Below, in pieces: positions 18,334 to 25,467 of a DNA stretch of 61,779 bases. Below the pieces are notes generated by a model. That model ran no database searches. It was not told the DNA's origin and was given only the letters and a program-made list of their open reading frames with translations. Position 1 is the stretch's first letter. Every line of letters starts with the position of its first letter. This stretch comes from Rhodococcus sp. AW25M09 (GTDB lineage: Bacteria > Actinomycetota > Actinomycetes > Mycobacteriales > Mycobacteriaceae): NCBI RefSeq assembly GCF_000333955.1, contig NZ_CAPS01000135.1, forward strand, positions 1 through 61,779, read 5' to 3'. A program made the translations under genes and the position numbers.

Positions 18334-18609
18334 TCAGGCGAGGACGGCTTTGGCGATTCCGGATGCGGAGCCGATGACGGCGGCGCAGATGAGGATGCGG
18401 GCCAGGGTGGCGTCCTCGACGACTTGTGTTCCGGTGGATTTGCGTTGGTTGACGAACATCGCCCCGCACACGAACAGTGCTGCGATGCAGGTGATGATGG
18501 CGAACCAGAGCAGCCACGACAGGCCCTCCATGATCGGCTGCCACACCTCGTCGGGCCACTCCACTGGTTCCGTGGGTGGTTGCGCCAAGACCACGGCAGG
18601 TGTGTTCAC
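18334..18609 (-). CDS. VirB2/TrbC-like pilin candidate 2
   Basis: A 91-residue protein starting at GTG 18609, which overlaps the stop of the preceding 56-residue frame. It has a short N-terminal Pro-rich segment, a first hydrophobic helix at about residues 31-53 (SWLLWFAIITCIAALFVCGAMFV), a short charged loop (NQRKSTG), and a second helix at about 70-90 (ARILICAAVIGSASGIAKAVL). Two helices joined by a small basic loop is the topology of VirB2/TrbC pilins, and the location upstream of the VirB6-like and VirB4-like genes fits. No direct sequence signature proves it is the pilus subunit. Confidence 0.6.
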   Translation of the reverse strand: MNTPAVVLAQPPTEPVEWPDEVWQPIMEGLSWLLWFAIITCIAALFVCGAMFVNQRKSTGTQVVEDATLARILICAAVIGSASGIAKAVLA

Positions 18610-18776
18610 GTCGTTGTTCCCGCGGCGGGAGAGTTGCCGAAACTCAGACGGATGCCGAGGGCGATACGCATACCGCAGGAGATCAGTGGCCCGCTCCCCA
18701 GGCATTTGTGAGGCAGGTACCCCATCTCGTCTGCCGTGTCGTACAGCCCGTCAAGCTCGCTGGGCTGGGAGGTCAA
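18606..18776 (-). CDS. 56-residue protein between the two pilin-like genes
   Basis: A small frame starting at TTG 18776, which overlaps the stop of the 96-residue gene (TTGA), and ending in a TGA that overlaps the GTG of the next gene (GTGA). The product includes SELDGLYDTADEMGYLPHKC and SGPLISCGMRIALGIRLSFG. It contains two cysteines and a moderately hydrophobic stretch. Exact overlap at both ends in a densely coupled operon is the main evidence that it is a gene. It might equally be a leader allowing ribosomes to re-initiate at the downstream pilin-like gene. The function is not known. Confidence 0.45.
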   Translation of the reverse strand: MTSQPSELDGLYDTADEMGYLPHKCLGSGPLISCGMRIALGIRLSFGNSPAAGTTT

Positions 18777-19063
18777 AACACGAGCCCGTTGATTAGACCC
18801 GCCGCAGCACCGACGACCACGGCCCCAACAAGGTTCCACATGATGGCGGACCCGCCGTCAGATCCTCCGCTTTTCTTAGATATTCCGAGTGCGGCGGCGG
18901 CGTAGACGAGTGCACCGACCAACCAGACGATGGCGCCCCACATCAACCAGCCCAGCAACATGGATACTTTGTCGCCAATTTCACCGGTGGGTACCTGCGG
19001 GCTTACGTCGCCGATGTTCTGGGCTAAGAGGTCGGTGGCCGACGCGGCGAGGGTGGTGATCAT
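18773..19063 (-). CDS. VirB2/TrbC-like pilin candidate 1
   Basis: A 96-residue protein. The N-terminal segment of about 30 residues is weakly hydrophobic. Helix one spans about residues 35-60 (MLLGWLMWGAIVWLVGALVYAAAALG), followed by a Gly/Ser/Lys loop (ISKKSGGSDGG) and helix two at about 74-95 (IMWNLVGAVVVGAAAGLINGL). The topology equals that of the 91-residue neighbour and of VirB2/TrbC pilins. The GGAG ribosome site precedes the ATG at 19063 by about eight bases. Two pilin-like genes in tandem suggest either a heteropolymer or one pilin plus an accessory subunit. Confidence 0.65.
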   Translation of the reverse strand: MITTLAASATDLLAQNIGDVSPQVPTGEIGDKVSMLLGWLMWGAIVWLVGALVYAAAALGISKKSGGSDGGSAIMWNLVGAVVVGAAAGLINGLVF

Positions 19064-19105
19064 GATGGTCTCCTTGTGTAGTAGTCGGTGTTGTGCAGTG
19101 AATGG

Positions 19106-19780
19106 TCAGCGACCTGCGGCGATGCGGGCTGCGGTGAATATCTCCCGCCCGATCGCGGCGAGTTCGGGGTTCGGGGTGGTGGTCGAGGGAGCGGGTGCCC
19201 GCAACCGCCCGGGTGGGGGTGGGTCGGGCTCGGTGGGGGTCCAGATCGCGAGCTCGCTCTGCCTGTGGATGCGCAGATCCTCGACGTACGGGATCCGCCA
19301 CACCGCTGGTGCTGCGGAGGCGACGACGTCCGCCCATCGGCGCAGGGTCTTGGGGAGTGGGCCGGGAGCGTCGGGTACCAGGACCAGTCCGAGGAGAGTG
19401 CAGTCGCCGACGAGGCCGGCCTGAGCTTGCAGGAGAAGGTCGTGGGCGGCGTCGAGGCCGGCGCGGTCGGTGCGGCAGACGACGACGACATTGCGGTGCC
19501 GGTCGGCGGCGGGCCAGCCCCGGCGAGCATCGCCCGCCGGGGCCCAGATCTGAGCGAGTGTGCCTGCGCCGGAGCGCCCGTGAGCGGCGAGGAGCCACAT
19601 CACGGGCGGGCGACCGTGGACCGCGACCGGGACGTCGTGAATCGGTGCTCGACGTTCGGGCGGCGGTATCCGCAGCCCTGCCGGGGTGACCGACACGTCG
19701 TCGTCTCGGTAATAGTCATGGTGCTCAGCTGGTTGTGCGGCCATCTCGGGCGCACCTCCTTCTCCGGCGTTCTCGGTCAC
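19106..19780 (-). CDS. DUF6668-like protein with degenerate P-loop
   Basis: A 224-residue soluble protein. A Pro-rich N-terminus leads to VMWLLAAHGRSGAGTLAQIW, which looks like a Walker A region in which the Lys-Thr/Ser pair is absent. It continues with VVVVCRTDRAGLDAAHDLL and LLGLVLVPDAPGPLPKTL, consistent with a ParA/SIMIBI-like core. A Pro-rich tail follows. I assign it to the DUF6668 type seen in actinobacterial transfer loci, from memory of pattern only. It probably no longer hydrolyses ATP. The start overlaps the cutinase gene's stop by four bases, indicating coupled translation. Confidence 0.6.
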   Translation of the reverse strand: MTENAGEGGAPEMAAQPAEHHDYYRDDDVSVTPAGLRIPPPERRAPIHDVPVAVHGRPPVMWLLAAHGRSGAGTLAQIWAPAGDARRGWPAADRHRNVVVVCRTDRAGLDAAHDLLLQAQAGLVGDCTLLGLVLVPDAPGPLPKTLRRWADVVASAAPAVWRIPYVEDLRIHRQSELAIWTPTEPDPPPPGRLRAPAPSTTTPNPELAAIGREIFTAARIAAGR

Positions 19781-21510
19781 CGAGTGGTGGTTGGTGAGAC
19801 GGTGGTCGGCACAGCGGCAGAAACAGAGGGGGTCGTCGTGGTGGCCGCTGTGGTCGTCGTTGCGGTGCCGGTGGCCCCGACGGTGGCGTGGGCGGCGAGG
19901 ATGCTTCCCGCGCTGCGGACGGCGTCAGTGGTGGCGAACAGCGACGCACCCTGTGTGATCACTGCCCCGACCTTGTCGGCGAGGCTCTGATCGCCGGTCA
20001 GGTCAGCGGCGAGCGCGACGATCCACCGCACGGTCAGCTCGACGGGGGTCTCACCTTTGGACCCGACCGGAACACTGTCGTAGGAGCCGTGTTTGGTCGC
20101 GGTGTTCCAGTACGAGGTGTCGGTGACGAGCTGCGCGAGACCGGCGTTCTCGTCGATCGTGTTCGACACTTCTTTGAACGCGACGTCGACGGCCGAGTCG
20201 ATGGTCGCCGGGGGCACGAGCTTGACCGCGGACGAAAGGACCTTGGTCGCGAGAATGCCCAGGGCTGCGGGTGGGTTGGTCAGGCCGACGGTGGCGAGCT
20301 GGCCGATCGTCTCGGGGGTGATGACGTCCTTGGCGACGGTGATCGCCGCGCCGATGGCCATACCGGCGATCTTGGTGACCGCGCCGACCGCTTCGTCGAT
20401 CATCTCGTCGGTCGAGGTGGCGGAGGGGTCGGAGTACTTCGCCATCTTCGACAGAACAGTCTCCGATGACGAATTGACCTCGAATCGTCCTGCCTTGGAG
20501 TCGAAGTCGATGTTGTCGTTGATCACCGACGCACCGGTCATCAGGGCAGTGCGCCCGACGGCGGTGGAGACGTCGGTGAGGATCCGGACGGGGTCGCGGG
20601 TGTCCATCGAGGACTGTCCGGCGATGGAGGCAACGAGCTTGGCGGCGGGGGCGTCGATGGGGGTGTCGCACGCGAGATCGCCTGCGGTGCAGTACGAGGC
20701 GACCCGGTCGGAGACTGCTCCGAATCCGGCGATCTTCGGTGTCGGTGCGATACCGCCGCCTGCGGGGGCGGCTGCGGCGACGGCTGGGGCGAGTTGGACG
20801 GTGTCCACGGCTGCACCGATGGTGCCCGGAGCCGGAGCGGGTGTCGATCCCCCGCTGGCGATGACGTCTTCGCCTTCGGCGCGGGTGGGGTCGGAGAACA
20901 ATGCTGCGCCGGCGAAGTGGTCGGCGTCGACGGGGCCGGTTCCTGCTCCGATCTCGCGGGTGACCTGGGAGGCGACCTCGCCTCCCTGGGAGTAGCCGGA
21001 GAGGAAAACCTTCGTGCCGGGGCAGCGTGCGGCGATGTCGGAGATCATCTTGGTGGTGTTCTCGACGCCGATGTCGACGGACTGGGCGTAGGGAACGGCG
21101 GAGCGATCACCGGGCTTACCGCCGAATGATGCCGGGTAGGGAACGTAGCTGCGTTCGAGAGCGGGTCCGTCGCCGGAGTTCGCATCACGCATCGCCGGGA
21201 CGGTCAGCCGGGAGAAGAAACCGGAATCGGCGTCGGGTGAGGAGTTCTCGTCGATCTCGGTGGTACCGGGGACGACGACCAGGTGCAGCACCGGGCAGTC
21301 GCCGTCGGTGCTGGATCGGCTGGTGGTGGCCGATCCGGACGGGGTAGGTGTGGCGGACGGCTGCGCGGCCGCGACGCCGCTGGCGGAGACCACGATGGTC
21401 ACCGCGGCGGTAGCGGCGAGCAGGCGCACAGTGAGGCGGCGAACCTGGTCGATGGATGTGTGCACGGCTTCTCTCTTCTTTGGTGGGATCCAGCGGATAT
21501 GCCTGGTCAT
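19777..21510 (-). CDS. Secreted cutinase-family esterase of the transfer operon, with a long insert
   Basis: A 577-residue exported protein with a signal peptide (LLAATAAVTIVVSASGVAAAQ, cleavage near residue 50). The cutinase alpha/beta-hydrolase core begins at CPVLHLVVVPGTTE. The nucleophile is Ser174 in SGYSQGGEV. The acid is probably Asp278 in YCTAGDLACD. The usual His about 13 residues after it is missing. A candidate His474 occurs in KHGSYDS after about 190 inserted residues, matching the HxxY context of cutinase histidines. The C-terminus is Thr-rich. Cutinases hydrolyse ester lipids of the mycolic outer layer. Placed in a secretion operon, it would loosen the mycomembrane for the channel. 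A GTG 15 codons further in is an alternative start. Confidence 0.85.
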   Translation of the reverse strand: MTRHIRWIPPKKREAVHTSIDQVRRLTVRLLAATAAVTIVVSASGVAAAQPSATPTPSGSATTSRSSTDGDCPVLHLVVVPGTTEIDENSSPDADSGFFSRLTVPAMRDANSGDGPALERSYVPYPASFGGKPGDRSAVPYAQSVDIGVENTTKMISDIAARCPGTKVFLSGYSQGGEVASQVTREIGAGTGPVDADHFAGAALFSDPTRAEGEDVIASGGSTPAPAPGTIGAAVDTVQLAPAVAAAAPAGGGIAPTPKIAGFGAVSDRVASYCTAGDLACDTPIDAPAAKLVASIAGQSSMDTRDPVRILTDVSTAVGRTALMTGASVINDNIDFDSKAGRFEVNSSSETVLSKMAKYSDPSATSTDEMIDEAVGAVTKIAGMAIGAAITVAKDVITPETIGQLATVGLTNPPAALGILATKVLSSAVKLVPPATIDSAVDVAFKEVSNTIDENAGLAQLVTDTSYWNTATKHGSYDSVPVGSKGETPVELTVRWIVALAADLTGDQSLADKVGAVITQGASLFATTDAVRSAGSILAAHATVGATGTATTTTAATTTTPSVSAAVPTTVSPTTTR

Positions 21511-21515
21511 GGGGG

Positions 21516-22415
21516 TCAGCGGGAGACGATGGCGGAGATGAGCGTCGTGCCGTCCTGCTGCTTGGTGGTGGTGATCCGTTGGCGACTCATGCGCCCGTCG
21601 ATGCCGGGTCCGCGCTCGACGACGGTGACGTCGTAGATCCCGGCGTCGATCGGGTCGGCCAGGACACAGAACTCGACATCGGGTTCGAGCTGGTCGATCC
21701 CTGACTGGAGGCGCTGCGCGGACGCCATCACCGCATCGGGTGCACCTGCGGCGCGGGCGGCGACCCCGTCGCGGTCGAAGTAGAAGGCCTTCTCGAACCG
21801 CCAGATCGCCACCGCGCCGGGGTCGGCACTGTCTTCGGTGACCGGGTCACCGTCGGCTTGCCCCCGGCACCAGGTGACATCGGCTGCGGCCGCACCGGCC
21901 GCCGCGGGAGCGGTCGAGGTCGGAGCTGCTGTGGTGGTGACGATCTCGTCGGGAAGCAGTACGGGCGTTGGTTGCGGTTCGTCACCGAATCCGGTGAGCA
22001 CCAGCCCGGCTCCCACTACTCCCCCGATCAGGACCGCGAGTGCGGTCGTGACGGCGACGGCGGAGCGGTGGCGTCGCCACCATGACTGTGGAGCCGGTCT
22101 GGGTGCGGTGTAGGGGCCTCCAGCGCGAAGTAGAGAGGTCCGTTCGTCGAAGGAGCCGTATGCATCCGTTGGCTGGGATGCGGGGCCACGGTCAGGGTGG
22201 TCCACAGCGATGTCGTCGGTAGGGTGCTCGACGAACCAGTCGTCGTCCGGCTCGGTGTCGGCGGACTGGTGCTCGGTCATGACTGTCAGTCTGCGCTCGG
22301 TCGGATAGTCGGAAGCTGCTGCGGCAGTCTCGATCTCGGCAACGACCGGGTCGGCGAACCAGTCGTCGGTGCCGTGGTGGGTGTCGGCGTCGGTGGTGCG
22401 GTCTCGAGGTGCCAC
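21516..22415 (-). CDS. Membrane-anchored transfer-operon protein, unknown family
   Basis: The start is GTG 22415, because GGAAAGG lies just upstream. A longer frame to 22499 lacks such a site. The product is 299 residues: a cytoplasmic acidic N-terminus of about 120 residues with a repeated DDWF motif (GTDDWFADP and EPDDDWFVEHP), one transmembrane helix (AVAVTTALAVLIGGVVGAGLVL), a Pro/Thr/Ala-rich linker, and an outer domain starting WCRGQADGD with AIWRFEKAFYF, ending in ITTTKQQDGTTLISAIVS. The outer domain has the size and layout of an NTF2-like, VirB8-type domain but I see no decisive motif. It lies six bases upstream of the cutinase gene. Confidence 0.65.
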   Translation of the reverse strand: MAPRDRTTDADTHHGTDDWFADPVVAEIETAAAASDYPTERRLTVMTEHQSADTEPDDDWFVEHPTDDIAVDHPDRGPASQPTDAYGSFDERTSLLRAGGPYTAPRPAPQSWWRRHRSAVAVTTALAVLIGGVVGAGLVLTGFGDEPQPTPVLLPDEIVTTTAAPTSTAPAAAGAAAADVTWCRGQADGDPVTEDSADPGAVAIWRFEKAFYFDRDGVAARAAGAPDAVMASAQRLQSGIDQLEPDVEFCVLADPIDAGIYDVTVVERGPGIDGRMSRQRITTTKQQDGTTLISAIVSR

Positions 22416-22508
22416 AACAGGCCTTTCCAAGGGTCGAGGTGAGGAACGAACGGGGTCGAACCTTCGGATACAGCCCGGCCACCAGAGGTCGGGCTGCACA
22501 CCCGGAGG

Positions 22509-23765
22509 TCAGATCGCGAGGTTCAGACCCGCCAGTGCTGCTTTCGCCTGGTCGAGAACAGGCGCGGCGGCGGTGTTGACCGCCGCTACGGTGTCCGCCA
22601 CGGCAGGCTGCTCGAGCACCGTCGAGGTGAACTGTTGGACCTGCTCGTAGGCAGGTTCGGTCCACCCCTGGACCGCCGTGGCGGCCTGGTCGACGTCGGC
22701 CGGGGCGAGGTTGAGGCTGCCCTGGATCTGGTCGACGGTGGTGTCGATGGCGTTCTGCACGCTGGGGGAATCGACGGTCAGCGGCGCAGCAGGGGAAGCC
22801 GGAATGCTTTCGGGTGCCGGAAGCGGTGCGGGCTCTTCGATGATCTGCTGCTCGCCGCCGAGGACGGTGGCACCGAGGATGCCGCCGATGACCGCACCTG
22901 TGCCGGTCAGGCCCAGCACGATCGGAGCCGAAAGGGCAGCGCCGACTCCTGCTCCGGCGAGTGCTGCTGCGCCGGGGATGAAGACCCATCCGACCGGTCC
23001 GCCCCAGACGATGGCTCCGGTGCCGGTGGTGGCTGCTACGCCGAGTCCGCCGCCGATGGCGGCTGCGGTGCCGGTGATCACTGCGGCAGGGGCCACGGAA
23101 GCGGCAAGGCCGACAGCGCCACCGGTGAGGACACCGGTGGCGGTGCCGGCGGCGATGCGGTCGGCGCGGGATGCGTCGGCGAATCCGTTGTCCACGAGCC
23201 AGTTTCCGCCGTCGGCCTGTACCGCGGCTCCGGTGTTGTTGAACTGTTCGACCAGGTTCGGGTCGAGCAGGTTCGGGTCGTACGGGACGAGTTCGCCGCC
23301 GACGAGGACGTAGCCGTCGGGTGCGTCGATCGGTGCGATGACCTTGCGCTGCACAGTCGGGACAGGCGGTGGGGGCGGCGGGGTCGCTTGCAGGGCAGGG
23401 GGTGCGTCGGTCGGTGCGGCTTGCGGCGCGGGAGTGGGCTCGTAGTAGGTGGTCTTGTACGAGGACTGCTGATTGCCGGACCGGTAGTCGTCGTAGCTAC
23501 GCCACTGCGACTGCTGCACCTGCGGTGAGGCCTGGTAGCCGGGCAGGAACGGACGTTCACTGGTCGGGGCCGGCGGCGGCGCGACGGGGGTGGTGTCGGT
23601 GATTCCGGACTGCGCGGTGTCGGGGGCGGTCACGAAGTCCTGCGGTGCCGCGTGGGCGGTCGCGGTGCCCCACGCCAGTGCGACGGCGACCGGCACGGCA
23701 GTGAGAACGAGTGCCCGTTCCCTGCGGCGGCGATGACGCCCACCGATTCCTTGCTGAGGAGACAT
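22509..23765 (-). CDS. Exported Pro-rich protein with hydrophobic glycine-rich core
   Basis: The start is ATG 23765, preceded by AAAGGCACC. The product is 418 residues: a basic N-terminus (GGRHRRRRERAL), a signal peptide (VLTAVPVAVALAWGTATAHAA), a Pro/Gln-rich segment to about residue 160 that includes a run of seven Pro (ATPPPPPPVP), a short conserved-looking stretch (PDGYVLVGGELVPYDPNLLDP), then about 120 residues of Gly/Ala-rich hydrophobic sequence (residues about 205-325). An amphipathic C-terminus follows. The long Gly/Ala core could insert into a membrane. It is the first large gene of the operon and may be a surface or mating-contact protein, but I recognise no family. Confidence 0.65.
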   Translation of the reverse strand: MSPQQGIGGRHRRRRERALVLTAVPVAVALAWGTATAHAAPQDFVTAPDTAQSGITDTTPVAPPPAPTSERPFLPGYQASPQVQQSQWRSYDDYRSGNQQSSYKTTYYEPTPAPQAAPTDAPPALQATPPPPPPVPTVQRKVIAPIDAPDGYVLVGGELVPYDPNLLDPNLVEQFNNTGAAVQADGGNWLVDNGFADASRADRIAAGTATGVLTGGAVGLAASVAPAAVITGTAAAIGGGLGVAATTGTGAIVWGGPVGWVFIPGAAALAGAGVGAALSAPIVLGLTGTGAVIGGILGATVLGGEQQIIEEPAPLPAPESIPASPAAPLTVDSPSVQNAIDTTVDQIQGSLNLAPADVDQAATAVQGWTEPAYEQVQQFTSTVLEQPAVADTVAAVNTAAAPVLDQAKAALAGLNLAI

Positions 23766-24157
23766 GACTGGTGGTGCCTTTCGTAAGGCGCTGCGATGCA
23801 GCGGTATTGGGTGATGTGTGGCAGGAGTCGTTGATGGTGGAACCACCACCGTCCGCGCTGGGAAACGACCGAAAACGAGGGTCAGCCTTCGGGTGAACCC
23901 TCAGCGCGGACGACGGTTGATGCCTTGGGCGTGAAGATCCAAGGCATCGGGCGTATTCCTTTCTGTCAGTTGAGGTGTGGGGATTGGTTCGATGTCCCGG
24001 CGGGGTCGCGCAGTTCGGCAGACGATGAGCGGTCGAAGCGTCACCGTGCGACCCTCGCGCCGGTCCACCAAATGAGCTACGGCGCAGTCTCAGGAGTCGG
24101 ACTGTCGCTGTAGCTCTCGACTGGGTGTCAGGCGGGACCCCCAGTCGAGACTGGGGG
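23766..24157. other. Structured intergenic region ahead of the transfer operon
   Basis: This 390-base stretch has no convincing gene. It contains a nested inverted repeat (listed separately at 23851-23911), and a tRNA-like but unfoldable stretch on the minus strand around 24010-24090. A strong hairpin lies at its right edge. The promoter for the operon is expected here. No confident -10/-35 pair could be picked. Confidence 0.4.
23851..23911. promoter_or_regulatory. Nested hairpin, possible leader RNA structure
   Basis: GTCCGCGCTG (23851-23860) pairs with CAGCGCGGAC (23902-23911). Inside it, GAGGGT (23877-23882) pairs with ACCCTC (23897-23902), and a CUUCGG tetraloop lies in the centre. The two stems overlap by one base, so they may be alternatives. 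The position about 90-150 bases before the first large transfer gene suggests a 5' leader element or an upstream terminator. Confidence 0.4.
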
Positions 24158-24159
24158 TC
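24136..24159 (-). terminator. Hairpin at the stop codon of the 82-residue gene
   Basis: GACCCCCAGTC (24136-24146) and GACTGGGGGTC (24149-24159) form a perfect 11-bp stem with a two-base centre. It touches the stop codon of the minus-strand gene ending at 24158. There is no U-tract, so it could be a terminator or attenuator between that gene and the transfer operon. Confidence 0.55.
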
Positions 24160-24406
24160 AGGCCACGTGACTGAACTCGAGATCGCCCTGGAGTTCGTTG
24201 GCGGGCAGGCGAAACGTTTTGTCCGCGTCGGTCCACTCACCAAGGAGTTCACCGGTCGTCTCGCACCGCAGCTGGTGGGTCTCATGGGAGCCCTCGGGCA
24301 GTGAGCACACGACGAAGTCGAGGATTGTCGCGGTCGTCGCCGGGCAAAGCTGCGGGTTACAGCCAGGATTGAGCTGTAGCAACGTGCCTGGATGAGAAGA
24401 TGTCAT
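24158..24406 (-). CDS. 82-residue Cys-containing protein, unknown
   Basis: A small soluble protein starting at ATG 24406, preceded by GGAGGACGACT, a strong ribosome site. It contains four cysteines (CNPQLCPATT, FVVCSLPEG, LRCETTGE) and ends KTFRLPANELQGDLEFSHVA. There is no membrane helix. It is the first gene of the minus-strand run leading into the transfer operon, but a perfect hairpin at its stop may separate it from the genes downstream. The family is not recognised. The cysteine spacing does not match a known zinc finger. Confidence 0.55.
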   Translation of the reverse strand: MTSSHPGTLLQLNPGCNPQLCPATTATILDFVVCSLPEGSHETHQLRCETTGELLGEWTDADKTFRLPANELQGDLEFSHVA

Positions 24407-24509
24407 AGTCGTCCTCCCGAACCGATTGCAGTTCGTTTACGGCGAAGCGTGGGTGCCAGCCCGCGCTTGCCTAGATCAGTGATTGGACTTGGAGCTCGAT
24501 GGAGAAAAG

Positions 24510-24557
24510 AACCCTCAGCGCCGCCAGAGACGCCAATCAACGATGGCGCTGAGGGTT
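24510..24557. terminator. 13-bp-stem hairpin, likely bidirectional terminator
   Basis: AACCCTCAGCGCC (24510-24522) and GGCGCTGAGGGTT (24545-24557) are perfectly complementary, with a 22-base loop. The right arm runs into TTCC. The sequence AACCCTCAGCGC recurs at 23896-23907 in the other structured region. Confidence 0.5.
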
Positions 24558-24687
24558 CCTCTGCAATCCGGATGTGCAGGGTTCTGCTGCTTCCCCGGAC
24601 CGCATCGCTCAGACAATGGTCTGTGCAAGATCATGTGAACTTTGCTTCAAGTCCCCGCGAGGGCTTAGAAGGTGATCCACCTATCTC

Positions 24688-24739
24688 GTTTATCGTAACG
24701 GTTTATAGCAACAGTGTATAGCGACAGTTTGTGACAACA
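24688..24739. repeat. Four tandem 13-bp repeats (iteron- or operator-like)
   Basis: Exactly contiguous 13-mers: gtttatcgtaacg, gtttatagcaaca, gtgtatagcgaca, gtttgtgacaaca. The consensus is GTTTATAGCAACA with an AT-rich left half. They end 19 bases before the ATG of the XRE gene. The regular spacing of a little over one helical turn suits an array bound on one DNA face, either an XRE operator or replication iterons. Confidence 0.7.
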
Positions 24740-24757
24740 GAGCAGGGGTCGGGCAGC

Positions 24758-25216
24758 ATGGATCGTTATGTTCGGGTGCCCAGGATGAGTCGACGCCCTT
24801 TGGAGGGGTTTGAGCCTTCGCGGCTCCTTGAGGCGAGACTGAACAAGGGCTTCTCTCAAGGAGAACTGGCTCTGCGGGCGTCTGTCAGCTCGGCATCCAT
24901 ATCGGCCTGGGAGGTGGGACGATCGACACCTCAGGTGGACCGACTTCAGCGCGTCGCGCAGGTACTGGGCCTTGAGATGGCCGAGCTGATTCACATACCC
25001 GAGACCGAGTGCAAGCTCGTTAATCTCCGCGAGCTCGCCGGTTGGACGCAAGCTCAACTTGCCCAGCGTGCAGGAATTTCGACACCGCTGCTTGCGGCGC
25101 TCGAGCGCGGGCATGCGTCGCTTACTGACGCCGTGTGTGGACGGATTGCCGTCGAGTTGAAGCTCCCGGATGCGGCTGTCGCCGAGGCGTTCGAGAGGGG
25201 TCGAACCAGACAGTGA
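24758..25216 (+). CDS. Double-XRE helix-turn-helix regulator
   Basis: The start is ATG 24758, downstream of AGGGG. An in-frame GTG at 24731 lies inside the 13-bp repeat array and has no ribosome site. The 152-residue product has two XRE-type HTH domains: about residues 25-70 (LLEARLNKGFSQGELALRAS, then ISAWEVGRSTPQVDRL) and about 88-140 (LRELAGWTQAQLAQRAGIS, then LLAALERGHASL). Two HTH units in one chain would suit binding to a direct-repeat array like the one upstream. It may autoregulate and also control the divergent transfer operon. That is inference from position. Confidence 0.85.
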   Translation: MDRYVRVPRMSRRPLEGFEPSRLLEARLNKGFSQGELALRASVSSASISAWEVGRSTPQVDRLQRVAQVLGLEMAELIHIPETECKLVNLRELAGWTQAQLAQRAGISTPLLAALERGHASLTDAVCGRIAVELKLPDAAVAEAFERGRTRQ

Positions 25217-25285
25217 AAAGGGTGCAAGGCGCTCGGGTAACACCGTCATAGTCACCGCCGACAAACACCCACCCCCGTTGCGCAT

Positions 25286-25319
25286 ACGCAAACCATACGC
25301 AAGTGTTCACATCACGCAA
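25286..25319. repeat. Three ACGCAA repeats upstream of the XRE/EspR-like pair
   Basis: ACGCAA occurs at 25286-25291, 25297-25302 and 25314-25319, the last two extended to ACGCAAGTG. A fourth copy lies at 25439-25444. The two full ACGCAAGTG copies are 17 bases apart. The site is a candidate operator for one of the adjacent HTH proteins. It is short, so chance cannot be excluded. Confidence 0.35.
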
Positions 25320-25467
25320 GTGGTTGAGGTGTCTGCATGTTGATGGGATCCGATCACTTTGAACAGCAGTTCGACCTTCAATCAGAAGATTTACAGGTAC
25401 TCTTCGAGTGGCACGGAGGCGTGTAACTCGCAAGTTGTACGCAAATGCCGAAATGAGAGCAGGCAGC

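Larger units (their letters stand above)
24407..24757. other. Divergent control region
   Basis: No gene is visible. The stretch separates the transfer-side gene (minus strand) from the XRE gene (plus strand). It holds a 13-bp-stem hairpin (24510-24557) and a tandem array of four 13-bp repeats (24688-24739), both listed separately. Promoters for both directions probably lie here. Confidence 0.5.

Noticed and set aside
24005..24095. Possible tRNA gene on the minus strand (TAGCTCATTTGGTGGA block and TTCGA loop-like sequence).
   Set aside because: The D-arm is partly formed, but anticodon and T stems do not pair and no complementary acceptor strand follows. At best a degenerate tRNA-like relic.
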